From Georgenia_A wangjunii (lineage in GTDB: Bacteria; Actinomycetota; Actinomycetes; Actinomycetales; Actinomycetaceae), in assembly GCF_036421915.1 (NCBI RefSeq), contig NZ_JAZGOM010000009.1: a DNA stretch of 64,000 bases. One strand, 5' to 3'. How positions within the stretch are numbered: position 1 is the stretch's first letter; each line of letters starts with the position of its first letter. Positions 1 through 10,700 of this stretch are shown here, one piece after another. Made by a program: the position numbers and the translations under genes. The notes under the pieces are model-generated. The model was given only the letters and a program-made list of their open reading frames with translations. It did not search any database and was not told where the DNA came from.

Positions 1-50
1 CCGCGCCGCGCCGCGCCGCGCCGCGCCGCGCCGCGCCGCGCCGCGCCGCG
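1..50. repeat. CCGCG pentanucleotide tandem repeat at window edge
   Basis: Ten perfect copies of CCGCG open the window and then decay into related GGGCC/GGGTC-rich sequence up to about base 80. Such a simple repeat at the very start fits a contig end where assembly stopped. No gene is seen in bases 1-171; the stop codon of the leftward permease gene lies at 172. Confidence 0.7.
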
Positions 51-171
51 CCGGGCCGGGCTGGGCCGGGTCGGGTCGCACGAGCCGCGCCTCGCGACGA
101 CGATCGCGACCTGGGCTCGGGAGGTGCGGCCGAGGCGAGAGCGCGGGAGACGTGCGTCCGGGCGCGGGTCG

Positions 172-2754
172 TCAGTCGGTCGCGACGGCCTCGAGCACCG
201 GCAGGCGGGTGGCGCGGACGGCCGGCCACAGGGCCGCGATGACGCCGACGACGCCGGAGAGCAGGACGACCCCGCCGAGGAGCGCCCACGGGACGGCGAG
301 CTCGCGCAGCCCCTGGTCGGCGTACACGTTGGGCAGCGCCGAGGCGAGCGCGACGCCGATGACGACGCCGAGCAGCGTCCCGAACACGGCCGTGAGGACG
401 GACTCGATGGTGATCGTCACGGCCAGCTGGAGCCGCCCGAGGCCGACGGCGCGCATGAGCCCGATCTCGCGGGTCCGCTCGATGACGGCCAGCGCGAGGG
501 TGTTGACGATCCCCAGGACGGCGATGACGACCGAGAGCCCGAGGAGGGCGTAGAGGATGACCATCGCCTGGTCAACCTGGTCGGCGAGCGAGCTCGTCAG
601 CTCTTCCGCGTCCTGGGCGGTGAGGACGACGTAGGGGGCGACGACGGCGTCGACCGCGTCCCGCAGATCGGCCTGGCTCACGCCGTCGGCCGCGTCGACG
701 AAGACGGCGACGACCGTCGCCGCCGCCGCGGGCACCGCCCGGTCGAAGAGGTCGCGGTCGAGGATGACCGGGGAGCTGAGGATCTGGGACTCGACGACCG
801 CGCCGACCCGGACCGGCACGTCCCCGTCCCCGTCCCCGGTCGCGAGGGTGAGCGTCGTGCCGACGTCCCAGCCCTCCTCCTCGGCGGTCGTGCGCTGGAC
901 GGCGACCTCGCCGTCGGCCGGTCCCTCCAGCGAGCCGGCGACGACGTGCACCTCGATCGTCTCGCCGAAGGCGCTCGCGGGGATGCCGAGGACGCGCACG
1001 GCGGCGGCGTCGTCGGCCGATCCCCCGAGCGCCGCCTGCCCGACGACGGTGGCGTCCGCGCGCCCCGCCTCCTCGAGAACGGCGAGATCGGCGGCCGCCT
1101 GCGGCGGGACGGCGAACGTCGCGGACTGCACGGTGAGGTCGGCGCGGGACTCGGTCGCGACGATCGACGTCGTGGACGCGGTCGCGGACGCCGCGAGGAC
1201 GGCGCACGCGCTTACGAGCGCCATCCCGATCATGAGCGCACCGGCCGTGCTCGCCGTCCGGCGGGGGTTGCGCGTGACGTTGCCGCGCGCGAGACGGCCC
1301 ATCGGCCGCAGGGTGACGACGGCAGGGACGGCGAGCGCCCCGAGCGCCGCGCGCCCGATGACCGGCGCGACGGCGAGCGCTCCCAGGAGGACCGCGCCGG
1401 CGCCCGCGCCGAGCCACGTCCCCGGGGCCTCGGTCGCTCCGCTCGTCGACCGGTGGAGGGCGTACGCGCCGCCCGCGAGGAGGAGGACGCCGAGCACGGC
1501 CCGCGCGCGCAGCGAGCGCTCCGTCACGACGACGTCGTCGCGCATGGCCTCTACCGGCGGGGTCGTCGCCGCCCGGCGGGCCGGGACCGCCGCAGCCACC
1601 ATCGACACGACGGTGCCGACGAGCATGGCGAGCCCGAGCTCGCGCGCGGAGACCGTGACCTGGCCCGACAGCGTCATGCCGAGGCGGTCGAGGACGGCGC
1701 GCAGGACCGCCACGAGCCCGATCCCCGCCCCTACCCCGGCCGCCGAGCCCACGAGCCCGACGACGGCGGCCTGGCCGAGGACATTGGCGACGACCTGCCC
1801 GGGGGAGGCCCCGACGGCGCGCAGGAGCGCGAACTCGCGCTGCCGCTGGCGCACGGACATGGCGAAGGTGTTGGCGATGATGAACGCGCCGACGAAGAGC
1901 GAGATGAACGCGAACACGAGGAGGAAGGTGCCGAGGAAGCCGATGATCCGCTGGATCGCCTCGCGGGCCTCGGCCCGGACCTCCTCGCCGGTGAGCACCT
2001 CGACGTCCGGCGTGCCCGCCGTCGCCTCGGCCACCCGCTCGGCGAGCGCGTCGATGTCCGCGGGCGTCGCGTCGTCGGCGGCGTAGACGGCGATGGAGGG
2101 GACGGTGCCGTCGGGGGCGAAGGCCGCCTCGGCCGTCGCGGGGTCGACGAGGACGAGGATCGTCCCGACCATGGGGTTGCCGTAGGTCACCTCCCCGACG
2201 ACGGTCACCTCGCGCAGCTCGTCCGCGCCCATGACGACGGACGTGCGCATCCCGACGGCGAGCCCGGACGTCTCGAGGGCGGTCGTCTCGAGCGCGACCT
2301 CGTCCGCGCCCACCGGCGCACGTCCCGCGAGGAGGTCGGCGCCCGGGTCGTCCTCGGTCTGGAGGGCGCCGCCGAAGCTCGGGGCCTGGCCGTTGACGAC
2401 GGCCTGGCCGTCGGCGCCGAGAAGGACGACCGTGCCGAAGAAGTCCGGCAGGGCGTGGGTGACGCCGTCGACCCGGGCGACGTCCTCGGCGAGGTCGACG
2501 GGCACGGGCGCCCGCGGCTCGGCGAGCGGCCCCGCCGGTGCGCCACCACCGCCGCCGTCGTCGGCCCGTTCGACGCCGCGCACGTAGACGTCCCCCTGGG
2601 AGGAGGACTCGACGATGGAGTCGAACGTGTCGGCGAGCATCGCGCGCAGGGAGAACGTGCCCGTGACGAAGGCGACGCCGAGGAGCACCGCGAGGACGGA
2701 GAGCGCGAACCGGACGAGGTGCGCCCGGATCTCGCGCAGCGCGACGCGCAGCAT
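172..2754 (-). CDS. FtsX-type ABC transporter permease (MacB-like)
   Basis: The 860-residue protein has the duplicated FtsX layout. An N-terminal membrane helix lies at about residues 17-37, followed by a large extracytoplasmic MacB-type domain and a first FtsX block with the motif REFALLRAVGAS. A second extracytoplasmic domain and a second FtsX block with TREIGLMRAVG follow. Proteins of this build work with a cytosolic ATPase in moving lipoproteins, peptides or toxic compounds out of the membrane; the substrate cannot be read from sequence. The start codon shares one base with the stop of the ATPase gene upstream (TGATG), so the two are translated together. Family assignment is firm; substrate is unknown. 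Confidence 0.93.
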   Translation of the reverse strand: MLRVALREIRAHLVRFALSVLAVLLGVAFVTGTFSLRAMLADTFDSIVESSSQGDVYVRGVERADDGGGGGAPAGPLAEPRAPVPVDLAEDVARVDGVTHALPDFFGTVVLLGADGQAVVNGQAPSFGGALQTEDDPGADLLAGRAPVGADEVALETTALETSGLAVGMRTSVVMGADELREVTVVGEVTYGNPMVGTILVLVDPATAEAAFAPDGTVPSIAVYAADDATPADIDALAERVAEATAGTPDVEVLTGEEVRAEAREAIQRIIGFLGTFLLVFAFISLFVGAFIIANTFAMSVRQRQREFALLRAVGASPGQVVANVLGQAAVVGLVGSAAGVGAGIGLVAVLRAVLDRLGMTLSGQVTVSARELGLAMLVGTVVSMVAAAVPARRAATTPPVEAMRDDVVVTERSLRARAVLGVLLLAGGAYALHRSTSGATEAPGTWLGAGAGAVLLGALAVAPVIGRAALGALAVPAVVTLRPMGRLARGNVTRNPRRTASTAGALMIGMALVSACAVLAASATASTTSIVATESRADLTVQSATFAVPPQAAADLAVLEEAGRADATVVGQAALGGSADDAAAVRVLGIPASAFGETIEVHVVAGSLEGPADGEVAVQRTTAEEEGWDVGTTLTLATGDGDGDVPVRVGAVVESQILSSPVILDRDLFDRAVPAAAATVVAVFVDAADGVSQADLRDAVDAVVAPYVVLTAQDAEELTSSLADQVDQAMVILYALLGLSVVIAVLGIVNTLALAVIERTREIGLMRAVGLGRLQLAVTITIESVLTAVFGTLLGVVIGVALASALPNVYADQGLRELAVPWALLGGVVLLSGVVGVIAALWPAVRATRLPVLEAVATD

Positions 2755-3629
2755 CAGCGGTGCCGCTGCTCGCGCGCGTCGGTGAGCTCGCCGAGCGTCT
2801 CGAGGATGGTGCCGGCGTCCGGGTCGAGGAGCTCCGCCTCGAGCCGCCCGTCGGCGAGGAAGAGGACGCGGTGGGCGTACGCGGCCGCCGTCGGCTCGTG
2901 CGTGACCATGACGACGGACTGGCCGAGCTCGTCGACGCTGCGGCGCAGGAAGGAGAGGACCTCCGCGGCGGACCGGGAGTCGAGGTTCCCCGTGGGCTCG
3001 TCGGCGAAGACGACGGCAGGCCGGGCGATGAGCGCCCGTGCCGCGGCGACCCGCTGCTGCTGCCCGCCGGAGAGCTCGGTAGGCCGGTGGGTGAGGCGGT
3101 CCTCGAGCCCGACGGCCCGCACGACCGACTCGAGGCGCTCGCGGTCGACGGGGGTGCGGGCGATGTCGAGGGGCAGCGTGATGTTCTCGGCGGCCGTCAG
3201 CGTGGGGACGAGGTTGTAGGACTGGAAGACGAACCCGATGCGGGTGCGGCGCAGCTTGGTGAGCTGGCGCTGGCTCATCCGCGAGATGTCGGTCCCGTCG
3301 ACGACGACGCGGCCCGACGTGGGGGAGTCGAGGCCCGCCATGCAGTGCATGAGGGTCGACTTGCCCGACCCGGACGGACCCATGATCGCGGTGAGCTGGC
3401 GACGCCCGAAGTCGACGTCCACGCCGTCGAGGGCACGCACCGCTGTGTCCCCGGCGCCGTAGACCTTGACGAGCCCTCGGGCGGAGGCGATGGCGTCCGC
3501 TCCGGTGCCGGTGCCGGTGCCGGTGGCCGGCGGCCTGCTTCGCGCCGTCGGCGCCGTGCCGGCTGCTCGGTCACCGGGTGTGCCGGGAGCGGGGGTAGGT
3601 CCGGGCATCGGCAGCGCGTGACGTCCCAT
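2754..3629 (-). CDS. ABC transporter ATP-binding protein (MacB/LolD type)
   Basis: This 291-residue protein is the ATPase partner of the permease that follows it. It shows Walker A (GPSGSGKS), the Q-loop (FQSYNLV), the signature LSGGQQQRVAAARAL and Walker B VVFADEPTGNLD, as in the LolD/MacB subfamily. About 50 residues before the domain are Pro/Thr/Gly-rich and include a run of Gly-Thr repeats encoded by four copies of the hexamer CCGGTG (3502-3525 on the plus strand). The true start might therefore lie downstream of 3629; no strong ribosome site decides this. Function as an exporter ATPase is well supported by motifs and coupling. Confidence 0.92.
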   Translation of the reverse strand: MGRHALPMPGPTPAPGTPGDRAAGTAPTARSRPPATGTGTGTGADAIASARGLVKVYGAGDTAVRALDGVDVDFGRRQLTAIMGPSGSGKSTLMHCMAGLDSPTSGRVVVDGTDISRMSQRQLTKLRRTRIGFVFQSYNLVPTLTAAENITLPLDIARTPVDRERLESVVRAVGLEDRLTHRPTELSGGQQQRVAAARALIARPAVVFADEPTGNLDSRSAAEVLSFLRRSVDELGQSVVMVTHEPTAAAYAHRVLFLADGRLEAELLDPDAGTILETLGELTDAREQRHR

Positions 3630-3699
3630 GCCGCCGATTGTCCATCACGCCCCGGTCGGGCGCCCGGGGCGCCGTGCCTGAGCACGAGTGCACGCGGAG

Positions 3700-4347
3700 C
3701 TAGCGTCCGAGACCGGCTCGATCCACCTTGCGGTGGTAGCGCATGCCGGTCACTCCGCCGAGGACGGCCCCGGCCAGGCTGATGAGGGCGAGCGCGATCG
3801 CCGCGACGATCCCGCCGGTGGTGAGGTCACCCTCGTTGACGGGGATGCGGGGGAAGCTGTTGAGCTGGGCGAGGACGTTGAACCTGTCGCCGGCGACGAG
3901 ACCGAGGACGGCGACGATGATCGCGATGACGATCGCCCAGACCCACACGGCGACGCCCTGCTTCGCCCCGTTGAAACGGGCCATCCGGCCGGCGACGTAA
4001 CCTCCGCAGAAGTAGGCCGCGAACATGATGACGAGCAGGGCGATGCCACCGATGAGGCCGACGGTTCCTGGGTCCTGCGTCGCCTCGCTGGCGGCCTCGG
4101 CGATGTCGGTGTCCGTGGCTACCCCGACGGCGGTTCCCGCGGCGGCGACGAGGGCGGTCAGGAGGACGGCGGTGCCGGTGGCGGTGAGCCAGCCGAAGAA
4201 GGCCGACCCGATCTTGACTCCGCCGTACTCCTCCTTCTCGCGCTCGACGACGCTCTCGCGGTCGTGCGCGACGTCGTCGGGCGAGGTCGCGTCGGGGCGC
4301 TCGGGCCGGTCGTCGGTGGGCCGGTCCTGCCCGTAGCTGGTGCTCAT
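3700..4347 (-). CDS. Multi-pass membrane protein of unknown function
   Basis: The 215-residue protein starts with about 55 hydrophilic, acidic residues that should lie in the cytosol. About four hydrophobic segments follow: one near residues 60-85, two around 100-165 with a conserved-looking GGYVAGRMARFNGAKQG stretch between them, and one near 180-205. The build resembles small actinobacterial integral membrane proteins of the TIGR04086/YrzE type, but this is a loose resemblance. A GAAGGA lies 12 bases ahead of the start. The 5' flank runs into the poly-G/N stretch at 4406-4445, so its true upstream neighbour is uncertain. Confidence 0.75.
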   Translation of the reverse strand: MSTSYGQDRPTDDRPERPDATSPDDVAHDRESVVEREKEEYGGVKIGSAFFGWLTATGTAVLLTALVAAAGTAVGVATDTDIAEAASEATQDPGTVGLIGGIALLVIMFAAYFCGGYVAGRMARFNGAKQGVAVWVWAIVIAIIVAVLGLVAGDRFNVLAQLNSFPRIPVNEGDLTTGGIVAAIALALISLAGAVLGGVTGMRYHRKVDRAGLGR

Positions 4348-4404
4348 GGTGATGGGTCCTTCCGTGGGAGCGTCGTTGCTCTGGTATCACTGCGAGGCGA
4401 GTGG

Positions 4405-4445
<41 letters not shown>

Positions 4446-4507
4446 CCAGGCCCATCACGGCGTGGACGGCGCCGTCGGGCGGCCGTCCGGGTCGAGGGCG
4501 CCCTCGG

Positions 4508-5365
4508 TCAGAGGGTCCTGCGGTCGTTGTCGACGGCGGAGGTGTCCGTCTCGATCTCCTCCTTGCGCACGGTCTCGTCGACCTGCTCGTTGTCGGTGAC
4601 GACGTCCTTGTCCAGGCGGACGCGCTCCACCGGCACGGTCTCCTTGTCGACGACGACGCGCTCCTCGGAGAGGACGACCTCGTGCTCCTCCTCGCTCAGG
4701 TCCGGACCGGAGAGGGCGTCCCCGCGGTTGGCGTCCGTGATGGGCTCGCGCTCGAGCCGCACCTCCTCGCGCTGGACGGGCACGGTACGGGTGACGTTCT
4801 CGGTGACGATGTACTTGCGCAGCCGGGCTCGCCCGGCCTCCACCCGCTCCGTGCCGACGTGCAGCTGCTCCTCGGAGCGCGTCATCGCGTCGTCGGTGGT
4901 CGGGCCCGAGGTGTCGTGCCCCACGGTGCCGCGCGCGTCGGCGTCGTAGCCCGCGCCCTGCCGGCCCGTGACGTCCTCGGTGGCGAGGCCCGCGTCCCCG
5001 GTGGTGCGGGAGTAGTCGCCGCCCGTGTCCGAGGCAGCCCCGGAGTAGTCCATGCCGTAGTAGCGGTACAGCTCGGCCTCCTCCTCCGGTGACAGGTGGC
5101 CCTCGGCGTCGCTGACACGCGGGGCGTCCTTGACGGTGTCCTTGGTGAACGGGACACGGATCTCGTCGCCGGACACGTTGCCCTGGGAGAGGGGGATGAA
5201 CGTCTCGGCGCTGCCGAAGAGGCCGGTCTTGACGGTGACCCACTCGGGGTTGCCGGTCTGGTCGTCGAGGTAGACCTGCTCGACCTTGCCGATCTTGGAT
5301 CCGTCGTTCCCGACGACGGTCCCGCCGTTGTTGAGCAGGGTGTTGACCTGGTCCGTGCTGATCAT
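4508..5365 (-). CDS. PRC-barrel and DUF2382 domain stress-type protein
   Basis: From the start chosen here the protein has 285 residues. Residues 1 to about 85 form a PRC-barrel domain (motifs SKIGKVEQVYLDDQTG and PEWVTVKTGLFG). A Gly/Asp/Thr-rich linker follows, and residues about 160-275 are a DUF2382 domain rich in Glu, Arg and Val. This pairing is frequent in actinobacteria and Deinococcus and is often linked to general stress responses; the molecular role is unknown. The start at 5365 is preferred over an in-frame ATG at 5416 because GGAGGA sits 7 bases ahead of it. No partner gene is adjacent. Confidence 0.88.
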   Translation of the reverse strand: MISTDQVNTLLNNGGTVVGNDGSKIGKVEQVYLDDQTGNPEWVTVKTGLFGSAETFIPLSQGNVSGDEIRVPFTKDTVKDAPRVSDAEGHLSPEEEAELYRYYGMDYSGAASDTGGDYSRTTGDAGLATEDVTGRQGAGYDADARGTVGHDTSGPTTDDAMTRSEEQLHVGTERVEAGRARLRKYIVTENVTRTVPVQREEVRLEREPITDANRGDALSGPDLSEEEHEVVLSEERVVVDKETVPVERVRLDKDVVTDNEQVDETVRKEEIETDTSAVDNDRRTL

Positions 5366-5809
5366 TGGATACTCCTCCGATGGATGCTGCGGCATGGGTG
5401 CCGCACTATGTGCCACCGCTGTCCCGCGGGTCCGCGGGCCTCGGGTGGGTCTTCCATGTGAGTTCTCATCCGGTGCTACGACGTGCGGGAAGGGGTAGCC
5501 CGGAGGCGTGCCAGGCTACGGTCGCCGGTCACGGCGCGCATTCGGAGGGGGGCCCTGCCGAGGCAGATGACGCGCGGCTTTCGTGAGCGCGATCAACAAG
5601 GCGTCTCCGCTCACCCGTGGCTCACGAGCGGGCCTCGACCAATGTCTAGTGCAGCGGAGCGCGTCCGGGCGATCCCTTGATTCGCGCGGCGGTCGCCCCT
5701 AGGGTCGGAGACGTCGCATTTGACCGATTCACTACGCCCGGACACCGATGTCCCGCGTGGGCGCCGACGCCCACCAGGGCCTGCGGCACGGGCCTGCCCC
5801 GGAGGACCC
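5366..5809. other. Gene-free divergent intergenic region
   Basis: This 444-base stretch separates two diverging genes, the PRC-barrel gene and the BNR_4 gene. No convincing coding frame or RNA gene is seen. It should hold promoters for both genes; only one sigma-70-like candidate, at 5677-5705, could be picked out. Confidence 0.6.
5677..5705 (+). promoter_or_regulatory. Candidate promoter for the BNR_4 gene
   Basis: TTGATT (5677-5682) and TAGGGT (5700-5705) are separated by exactly 17 bases, a plausible sigma-70-type promoter. It would give a leader of about 100 bases before the ATG at 5810. The -10 element matches consensus at only three positions, so this remains a candidate. Confidence 0.35.
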
Positions 5810-7669
5810 ATGTCCAGTCGAACCCAGACGAGGTTGGCCGCGCTCGCCGTCGCCGGCCTGCTCTGCGCCCCGCTCGCCGCGCTGCCCGCGACCGCCGCCG
5901 CCGCTGATCCGGGCCCGCTCCAGTGCGGCACCGTCGAGGACGGTGGCACCGCGGCGGGGGAGCCCGAGGCGGTCCTCGACACCGTCGAGGTCGGCCCCAC
6001 GTGGGCCGGGCACTACGTCGGCCAGGCCCTCCTCACCGACGACGAGGACCAGTACGTCGGCTACTACGACGCCGACCGTCAGCTCACCGTCGCGCACCGC
6101 ACGCTCGGCAGCGAGGAGTGGACCCACCACCGCGTGGGTTCCCAGGTCGGATGGGACAGCCACAACTACATCACGCTGGCCACCGACCGCACCGGCAACC
6201 TCCACGTCAGTGGAAACATGCACAACGTGCCGCTGCGGTACTGGCGCACGACGACCCCGGGCGACGTCACGACGCTCGAGGCCGTCCCCACGATGGTTGG
6301 TGCCGACCGCGAGCGCAGCGTCACCTACCCCGTCTTCCTCGAGCTCGAGGACGGCACCCTCGTCTACCGGTACCGCGACGGCGGCAGCGGCAACGGCATC
6401 GACCTCTACAACGCCTACGACGCCGCGACCCGGACGTGGGGCGGGCTCATCGACAGCCCGCTCCTCTCCGGCGAGGGCCAGCGGAACGCGTACGCGGCCA
6501 AGCCCCGGCTCGGGCCCGACGGGAACTACCACATGGTCTGGGTCTGGCGGGACACCCCGATCGCCTCGTCCACCCACACCGTCTCCTACGCGCGCAGCGC
6601 GGACCTCGTCTCCTGGGAGACGAGCGCCGGGGAAGCGGTCACGCTGCCGATCACGCTCGGCACGAGCGACGTCGTCGACCCGGTCCCGCCCGAGGGCGGC
6701 ATGATCAACAACAACGCCCAGGTCGGTTTCGACGCCGACGGCGCGCCCGTCGTCGCGTACCACAAGTACGACGAGGAGGGGAACACCCAGGTCTACGTCG
6801 CACGGCCGGACGACTCGGCCTCGGGCTGGCAGAACGTCCAGCTGAGCGACTGGACCGGCGCCTGGGACTTCTCCCAGCCCGGCACGCTCGTCTTCCAGGT
6901 CGAGGTCTACTGGCAGCCCCTCGTGCTCCCGGACGGCAACCTCCGGCTCGACGTCACGTGCCGCGGCGAGTCCCGCACCTTCATCATCGACGGCGAGACG
7001 CTCGAGCCGATCGAGGAGATCGCGACGCCGGCGACCGAGCCCGCCAGCGTGAACGAGGTGCGGTCCGACTACGTCCACCCCGTCACCAACGAGGGCGGGA
7101 CCGACATGCAGGTCAACCTCAACGACGACTCCGGCGCGGCCGGCTCGTTCCACGCCCGCCGGCTCCTTCCGGATCCTGACGAGGACCTGCGCTACCTCCT
7201 GCGCTGGGAGAGCCTCGGGGAGAACCAGGACCGCTCGCGCGCGACGTGGCCCGGGGCGCAGCCGCTCGAGGTCGTCGTCCTCGGCACCGAGGACGCGTGC
7301 CGGGACGGCGGCTGGGAGAGCTTCGACTTCACCGGTGAGCTCGAGTGCGTCAACCACGTCCGCACCGAGACGGGCCAGGAGCCCATCGAGGAGCCGCCCG
7401 TGCTCGCGGTGGAGGCCGCGACCCGGTGCGTCGTCGGCAGGGCCGTCCAGGCGGTGCGGGTGGCGAGCTCCGCCGACGAGCCGGTCGAGGTCGTCGTCTC
7501 CGGCGCCTACGGCACGCGGACGATGACCGTGGCGCCGGGCCGCGCGGCCTCCGTCGCCTTCAGCTCCCGCCTCGGCTCCGTGCCCGAGGGGGAGGTCACG
7601 GCGACGACCGGCACGGGCGCCGGGGCCACGTCGGTGACGGCCGGCCATGCCGCCCACGCCTGCAGCTGA
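5810..7669 (+). CDS. Secreted BNR_4 beta-propeller protein (putative polysaccharide lyase or hydrolase)
   Basis: The 619-residue product has a Sec signal peptide (about residues 1-33, ending in an Ala-rich AxA region). It is followed by a beta-propeller of the BNR_4 type with recognisable stretches such as WDSHNYITLA and NGIDLYNAYD. Families with this fold include ulvan lyases (PL24/PL25) and other carbohydrate-active enzymes; the reaction cannot be fixed by eye. The last 88 residues (7403-7666) form a separate domain with two cysteines that recurs at the end of the next gene. GGAGGA at 5801-5806 fixes the ATG at 5810. The neighbour is a GH78 rhamnosidase, which suggests a rhamnose-containing polysaccharide as target. 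No LPXTG sorting signal is present. Confidence 0.82.
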   Translation: MSSRTQTRLAALAVAGLLCAPLAALPATAAAADPGPLQCGTVEDGGTAAGEPEAVLDTVEVGPTWAGHYVGQALLTDDEDQYVGYYDADRQLTVAHRTLGSEEWTHHRVGSQVGWDSHNYITLATDRTGNLHVSGNMHNVPLRYWRTTTPGDVTTLEAVPTMVGADRERSVTYPVFLELEDGTLVYRYRDGGSGNGIDLYNAYDAATRTWGGLIDSPLLSGEGQRNAYAAKPRLGPDGNYHMVWVWRDTPIASSTHTVSYARSADLVSWETSAGEAVTLPITLGTSDVVDPVPPEGGMINNNAQVGFDADGAPVVAYHKYDEEGNTQVYVARPDDSASGWQNVQLSDWTGAWDFSQPGTLVFQVEVYWQPLVLPDGNLRLDVTCRGESRTFIIDGETLEPIEEIATPATEPASVNEVRSDYVHPVTNEGGTDMQVNLNDDSGAAGSFHARRLLPDPDEDLRYLLRWESLGENQDRSRATWPGAQPLEVVVLGTEDACRDGGWESFDFTGELECVNHVRTETGQEPIEEPPVLAVEAATRCVVGRAVQAVRVASSADEPVEVVVSGAYGTRTMTVAPGRAASVAFSSRLGSVPEGEVTATTGTGAGATSVTAGHAAHACS

Positions 7670-7797
7670 CGCCGCCTCGGCGGGCCACCCGCGGGGGAGC
7701 GCTCACGGCGCGTCCCCGCGGGGCGGGCAACCTCGCGGTGGTCGCCACCGCACGACGACGCAGTTCCGTCCTGTTATCCACGACCCGGAGGAGTGAC

Positions 7798-10700
7798 ATG
7801 AGCACGAGAACCCGCCGCGTGAGCGTGGCGGCCGCAGCGACGCTCGCGCTGAGCGCGAGCGTCGTACCCGGCGCGGCCGCCGACGAGGAGCACGCGCCCG
7901 ACGCCCCCACGGGCCTCACCGTCAACAGCCGCGAGCACCCGCGCGGCGTCGAGGGGGACCCGTTCTTCGCGTGGCTCCCTCAGGACGAGGACCTCGACGA
8001 GGTCCAGACCGCCTACCGGATAGAGGTCCGCGAGGCGGGGGCCGACGAGGCTGTCTGGGACAGCGGCAAGGTCGCCTCCGCCGAGCAGGCGTTCGTCGGC
8101 TACGACGGCCCCGACCTCGCGCCGGGCACGACGTACGAGTGGTCGGTGCGGACGTGGGACAGGACGGACCAGGCCTCTCCGCTGGCCACGGGCGCCTTCG
8201 ACACGGGCCTCCCGGACGAGGCATGGGCGCCCGCGCAGTGGATCCGCCGCGCGCCGGGCGGCCCCGGGCCGATGAGCGTCACCGCCGGCCGGGCCCGCGT
8301 CACCGGGGGCGACGTCACGCTCGCCCGCACCGGCCGCGACTGGACCGACTACACCTACGAGGTGACCGTCCGCCCGACGACCCGCGGAGCGGGCGTCATG
8401 TTCCGCAGCCCCGACCGCCGCAACGGCTACATGTGGCAGCTGACCGCCGGCTCCGGGCTGCGGCCGCACGTGCTCGTCGACGGCAGCTTCACCGCGTTGG
8501 CGACGGTCCCGCTCACCGTCGCCAACGGGCAGGACTACCGGCTCCGGATCGAGGTCGAGGGGTCGCTCATCCGCACCTTCGTCGACGACGTGCTCGTCGA
8601 CGAGCGGACGGACACCCGCTTCGCCGCGGGCACCGTCGGCTTCCGTGAGGCGTCGAACGAGGTGGGGGAGTTCGACGACGTCCGCGTCGAGGCACCGGAC
8701 GGCACCACCCTCCTCACGGACGACTTCTCCGGCACGCTCGACGCGTGGGAGAACGTCTCCACCGCCCGCCAGCCCGACGAGTGGACGCTCGCCCGCACCG
8801 AGGTCGACCTCGCCTCGGCCGACGTCGTGCGCGCCCGCGCGTACGTCGCGGGCAGCCACACCTACGAGCTGTGGATCGACGGCGAGCGCGCCGACCGGGG
8901 CCAGTCCTTCGCCTACCCGGGCGAGCACTACTACCAGACGACCGACGTCACCGACCTCCTCGACGGCAGGGACACCGTCGCCGTCGGCGCCCTCCTCCAC
9001 TGGTACGGCTCCGGTCAGGGCCGCCCGGCGGTCGAGCCGGGCCTCCTCGTGCGGATCGAGGTCGAGTACGCCGACGGGACCGAGCAGGTCGTCGTCAGCG
9101 ACGGGTCGTGGAAGGTCGCCGAGGGGCCCTACCTCCAGGCGGGGCGCCGCAACGGTGAGGGCGAGTGGATCGAGCACCTCGACGCCACCCGCGTCATCGA
9201 GGGCTGGGAGACGACCGGCTTCGACGACGCCGGCTGGGACGACGCCGTCGTCATCGGGACGCACCCGACGGCCCCCTTCACGGCGCTGACGGGGCAGCTG
9301 ACGCGGATGGAGGAGACCGAGGTGCCCGCCGCCGAGCTCCTCGTCGCCGACGACGGCACCGTCGTCGCCGACTTCGGGGTCGTCATCCCGGCCCGGCCGG
9401 TCGTCCAGTTCGACGAGGGCGTCGAGGGGCGCGTCGTACCCATGCGCGCCAGCTACGAGCTCGCCGACAACGGGCGGGTGAGCACGTCCGGCGTCGCGAC
9501 GCAGGGCACGACCATGACGTTCCCGTACACCCAGGTGGACGGCGCGCAGGAGTTCCGCGCTTTCACCCACCTCGGGTTCCGCTACCTCGAGATCCCCGAC
9601 GCCGGGGAGGACATCGCGCTCGAGGACGTCTCCGCCGTCGTCGTCCACACCGAGATGCCGGAGCGCGAGCACGCGACGTTCGCGAGCTCGGACGAGACCC
9701 TCGACGAGGTGTGGGACCTCATGGTCCGCTCGGCGCTCTACTCGGTCCAGGAGGCGTTCGTCGACACCCCCACCCGCGAGAAGGGCCAGTTCCTCGGCGA
9801 CTTCGTCGACATCTCCTACGCGACGATGGGCGCGTTCGGGGAGCGGGCCCACACCCAGCAGGGCATCCGGGAGTTCCTCAACTCCGCCGACCGGTTCTGG
9901 AGCTCAGGCGCCGACCTCGGCCGCTACAACGCCGTCTACCCCAACGGTGACGGCAAGCGGGACATCCCCGACTACGCCCTCATGTTCGTCGACGGCGTGT
10001 GGCGCTACTACACCGAGACGGGGGACCGCGCGCTCCTCGCCGAGGCGTACCCGTACATGCGCCAGACGGCGGACTACGTCCTGCGGCACATCCCCGCCGA
10101 GGGGCCGACCGCCGGGCTCGTCACGCAGCTCACCGGCGGGAGCGGTGCCTACCAGTACGGCATCGTCGACTGGCCGGAGCACGGGCGCTTCGGCTACGAC
10201 ATGGCGGCCGCCGCGCGCACGACGATCAACGCCCAGGGCGTCGACGTCCTCCGCGACGTCGCACGCATGGCCGAGGCGCTCGGCGAGACCGAGGAGGCGG
10301 CGGGCTACGGCGCGGCGGGTGACGCGCTGGCGGCCACGATGAACGAGCGTCTGCGCCGCCTCGACGGCGTGTACGTCGACGGCCTCGCCGCCGACGGCAG
10401 GCAGAGCACCCACGCGGGCCAGCACTCGACGTCCTACGCGATCGCGCACGGCGTCGCGCCCGCCGAGGATCTGCCGGCGCTCGCCGAGCACATCGCCGGG
10501 ATGGGGATGCGGCAGGGGCCGATGACGGCCCACTGGCTGCTCCAGGCCCTCAGCGACGCGGGCGACGACGACGCCGTCCTCGCGCGCCTCACCGACGCCG
10601 AGGACTACGGCTGGGCGAACATCCTCGCCCAGGGCGGGACCTTCACGTGGGAGTCGTGGGAGCTGTCCGGCTCAGCGAACAGCGCCTCGCACGGCTGGGG

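Noticed and set aside
124..3219. Long open frame on the plus strand across the ABC exporter genes
   Set aside because: It is antisense to two well-supported genes and its protein is a low-complexity Arg/Asp/Gly mix, typical of antisense frames in very GC-rich DNA.
3502..3525. CCGGTG hexamer repeat as a phase-variation switch
   Set aside because: Six-base units keep the frame, so copy changes would only alter Gly-Thr length near a doubtful N-terminus.
5732..7657. Long minus-strand frame opposite the BNR_4 gene
   Set aside because: Composition is Val/Arg/Asp-rich without domains and the sense frame has a signal peptide and a clear fold.
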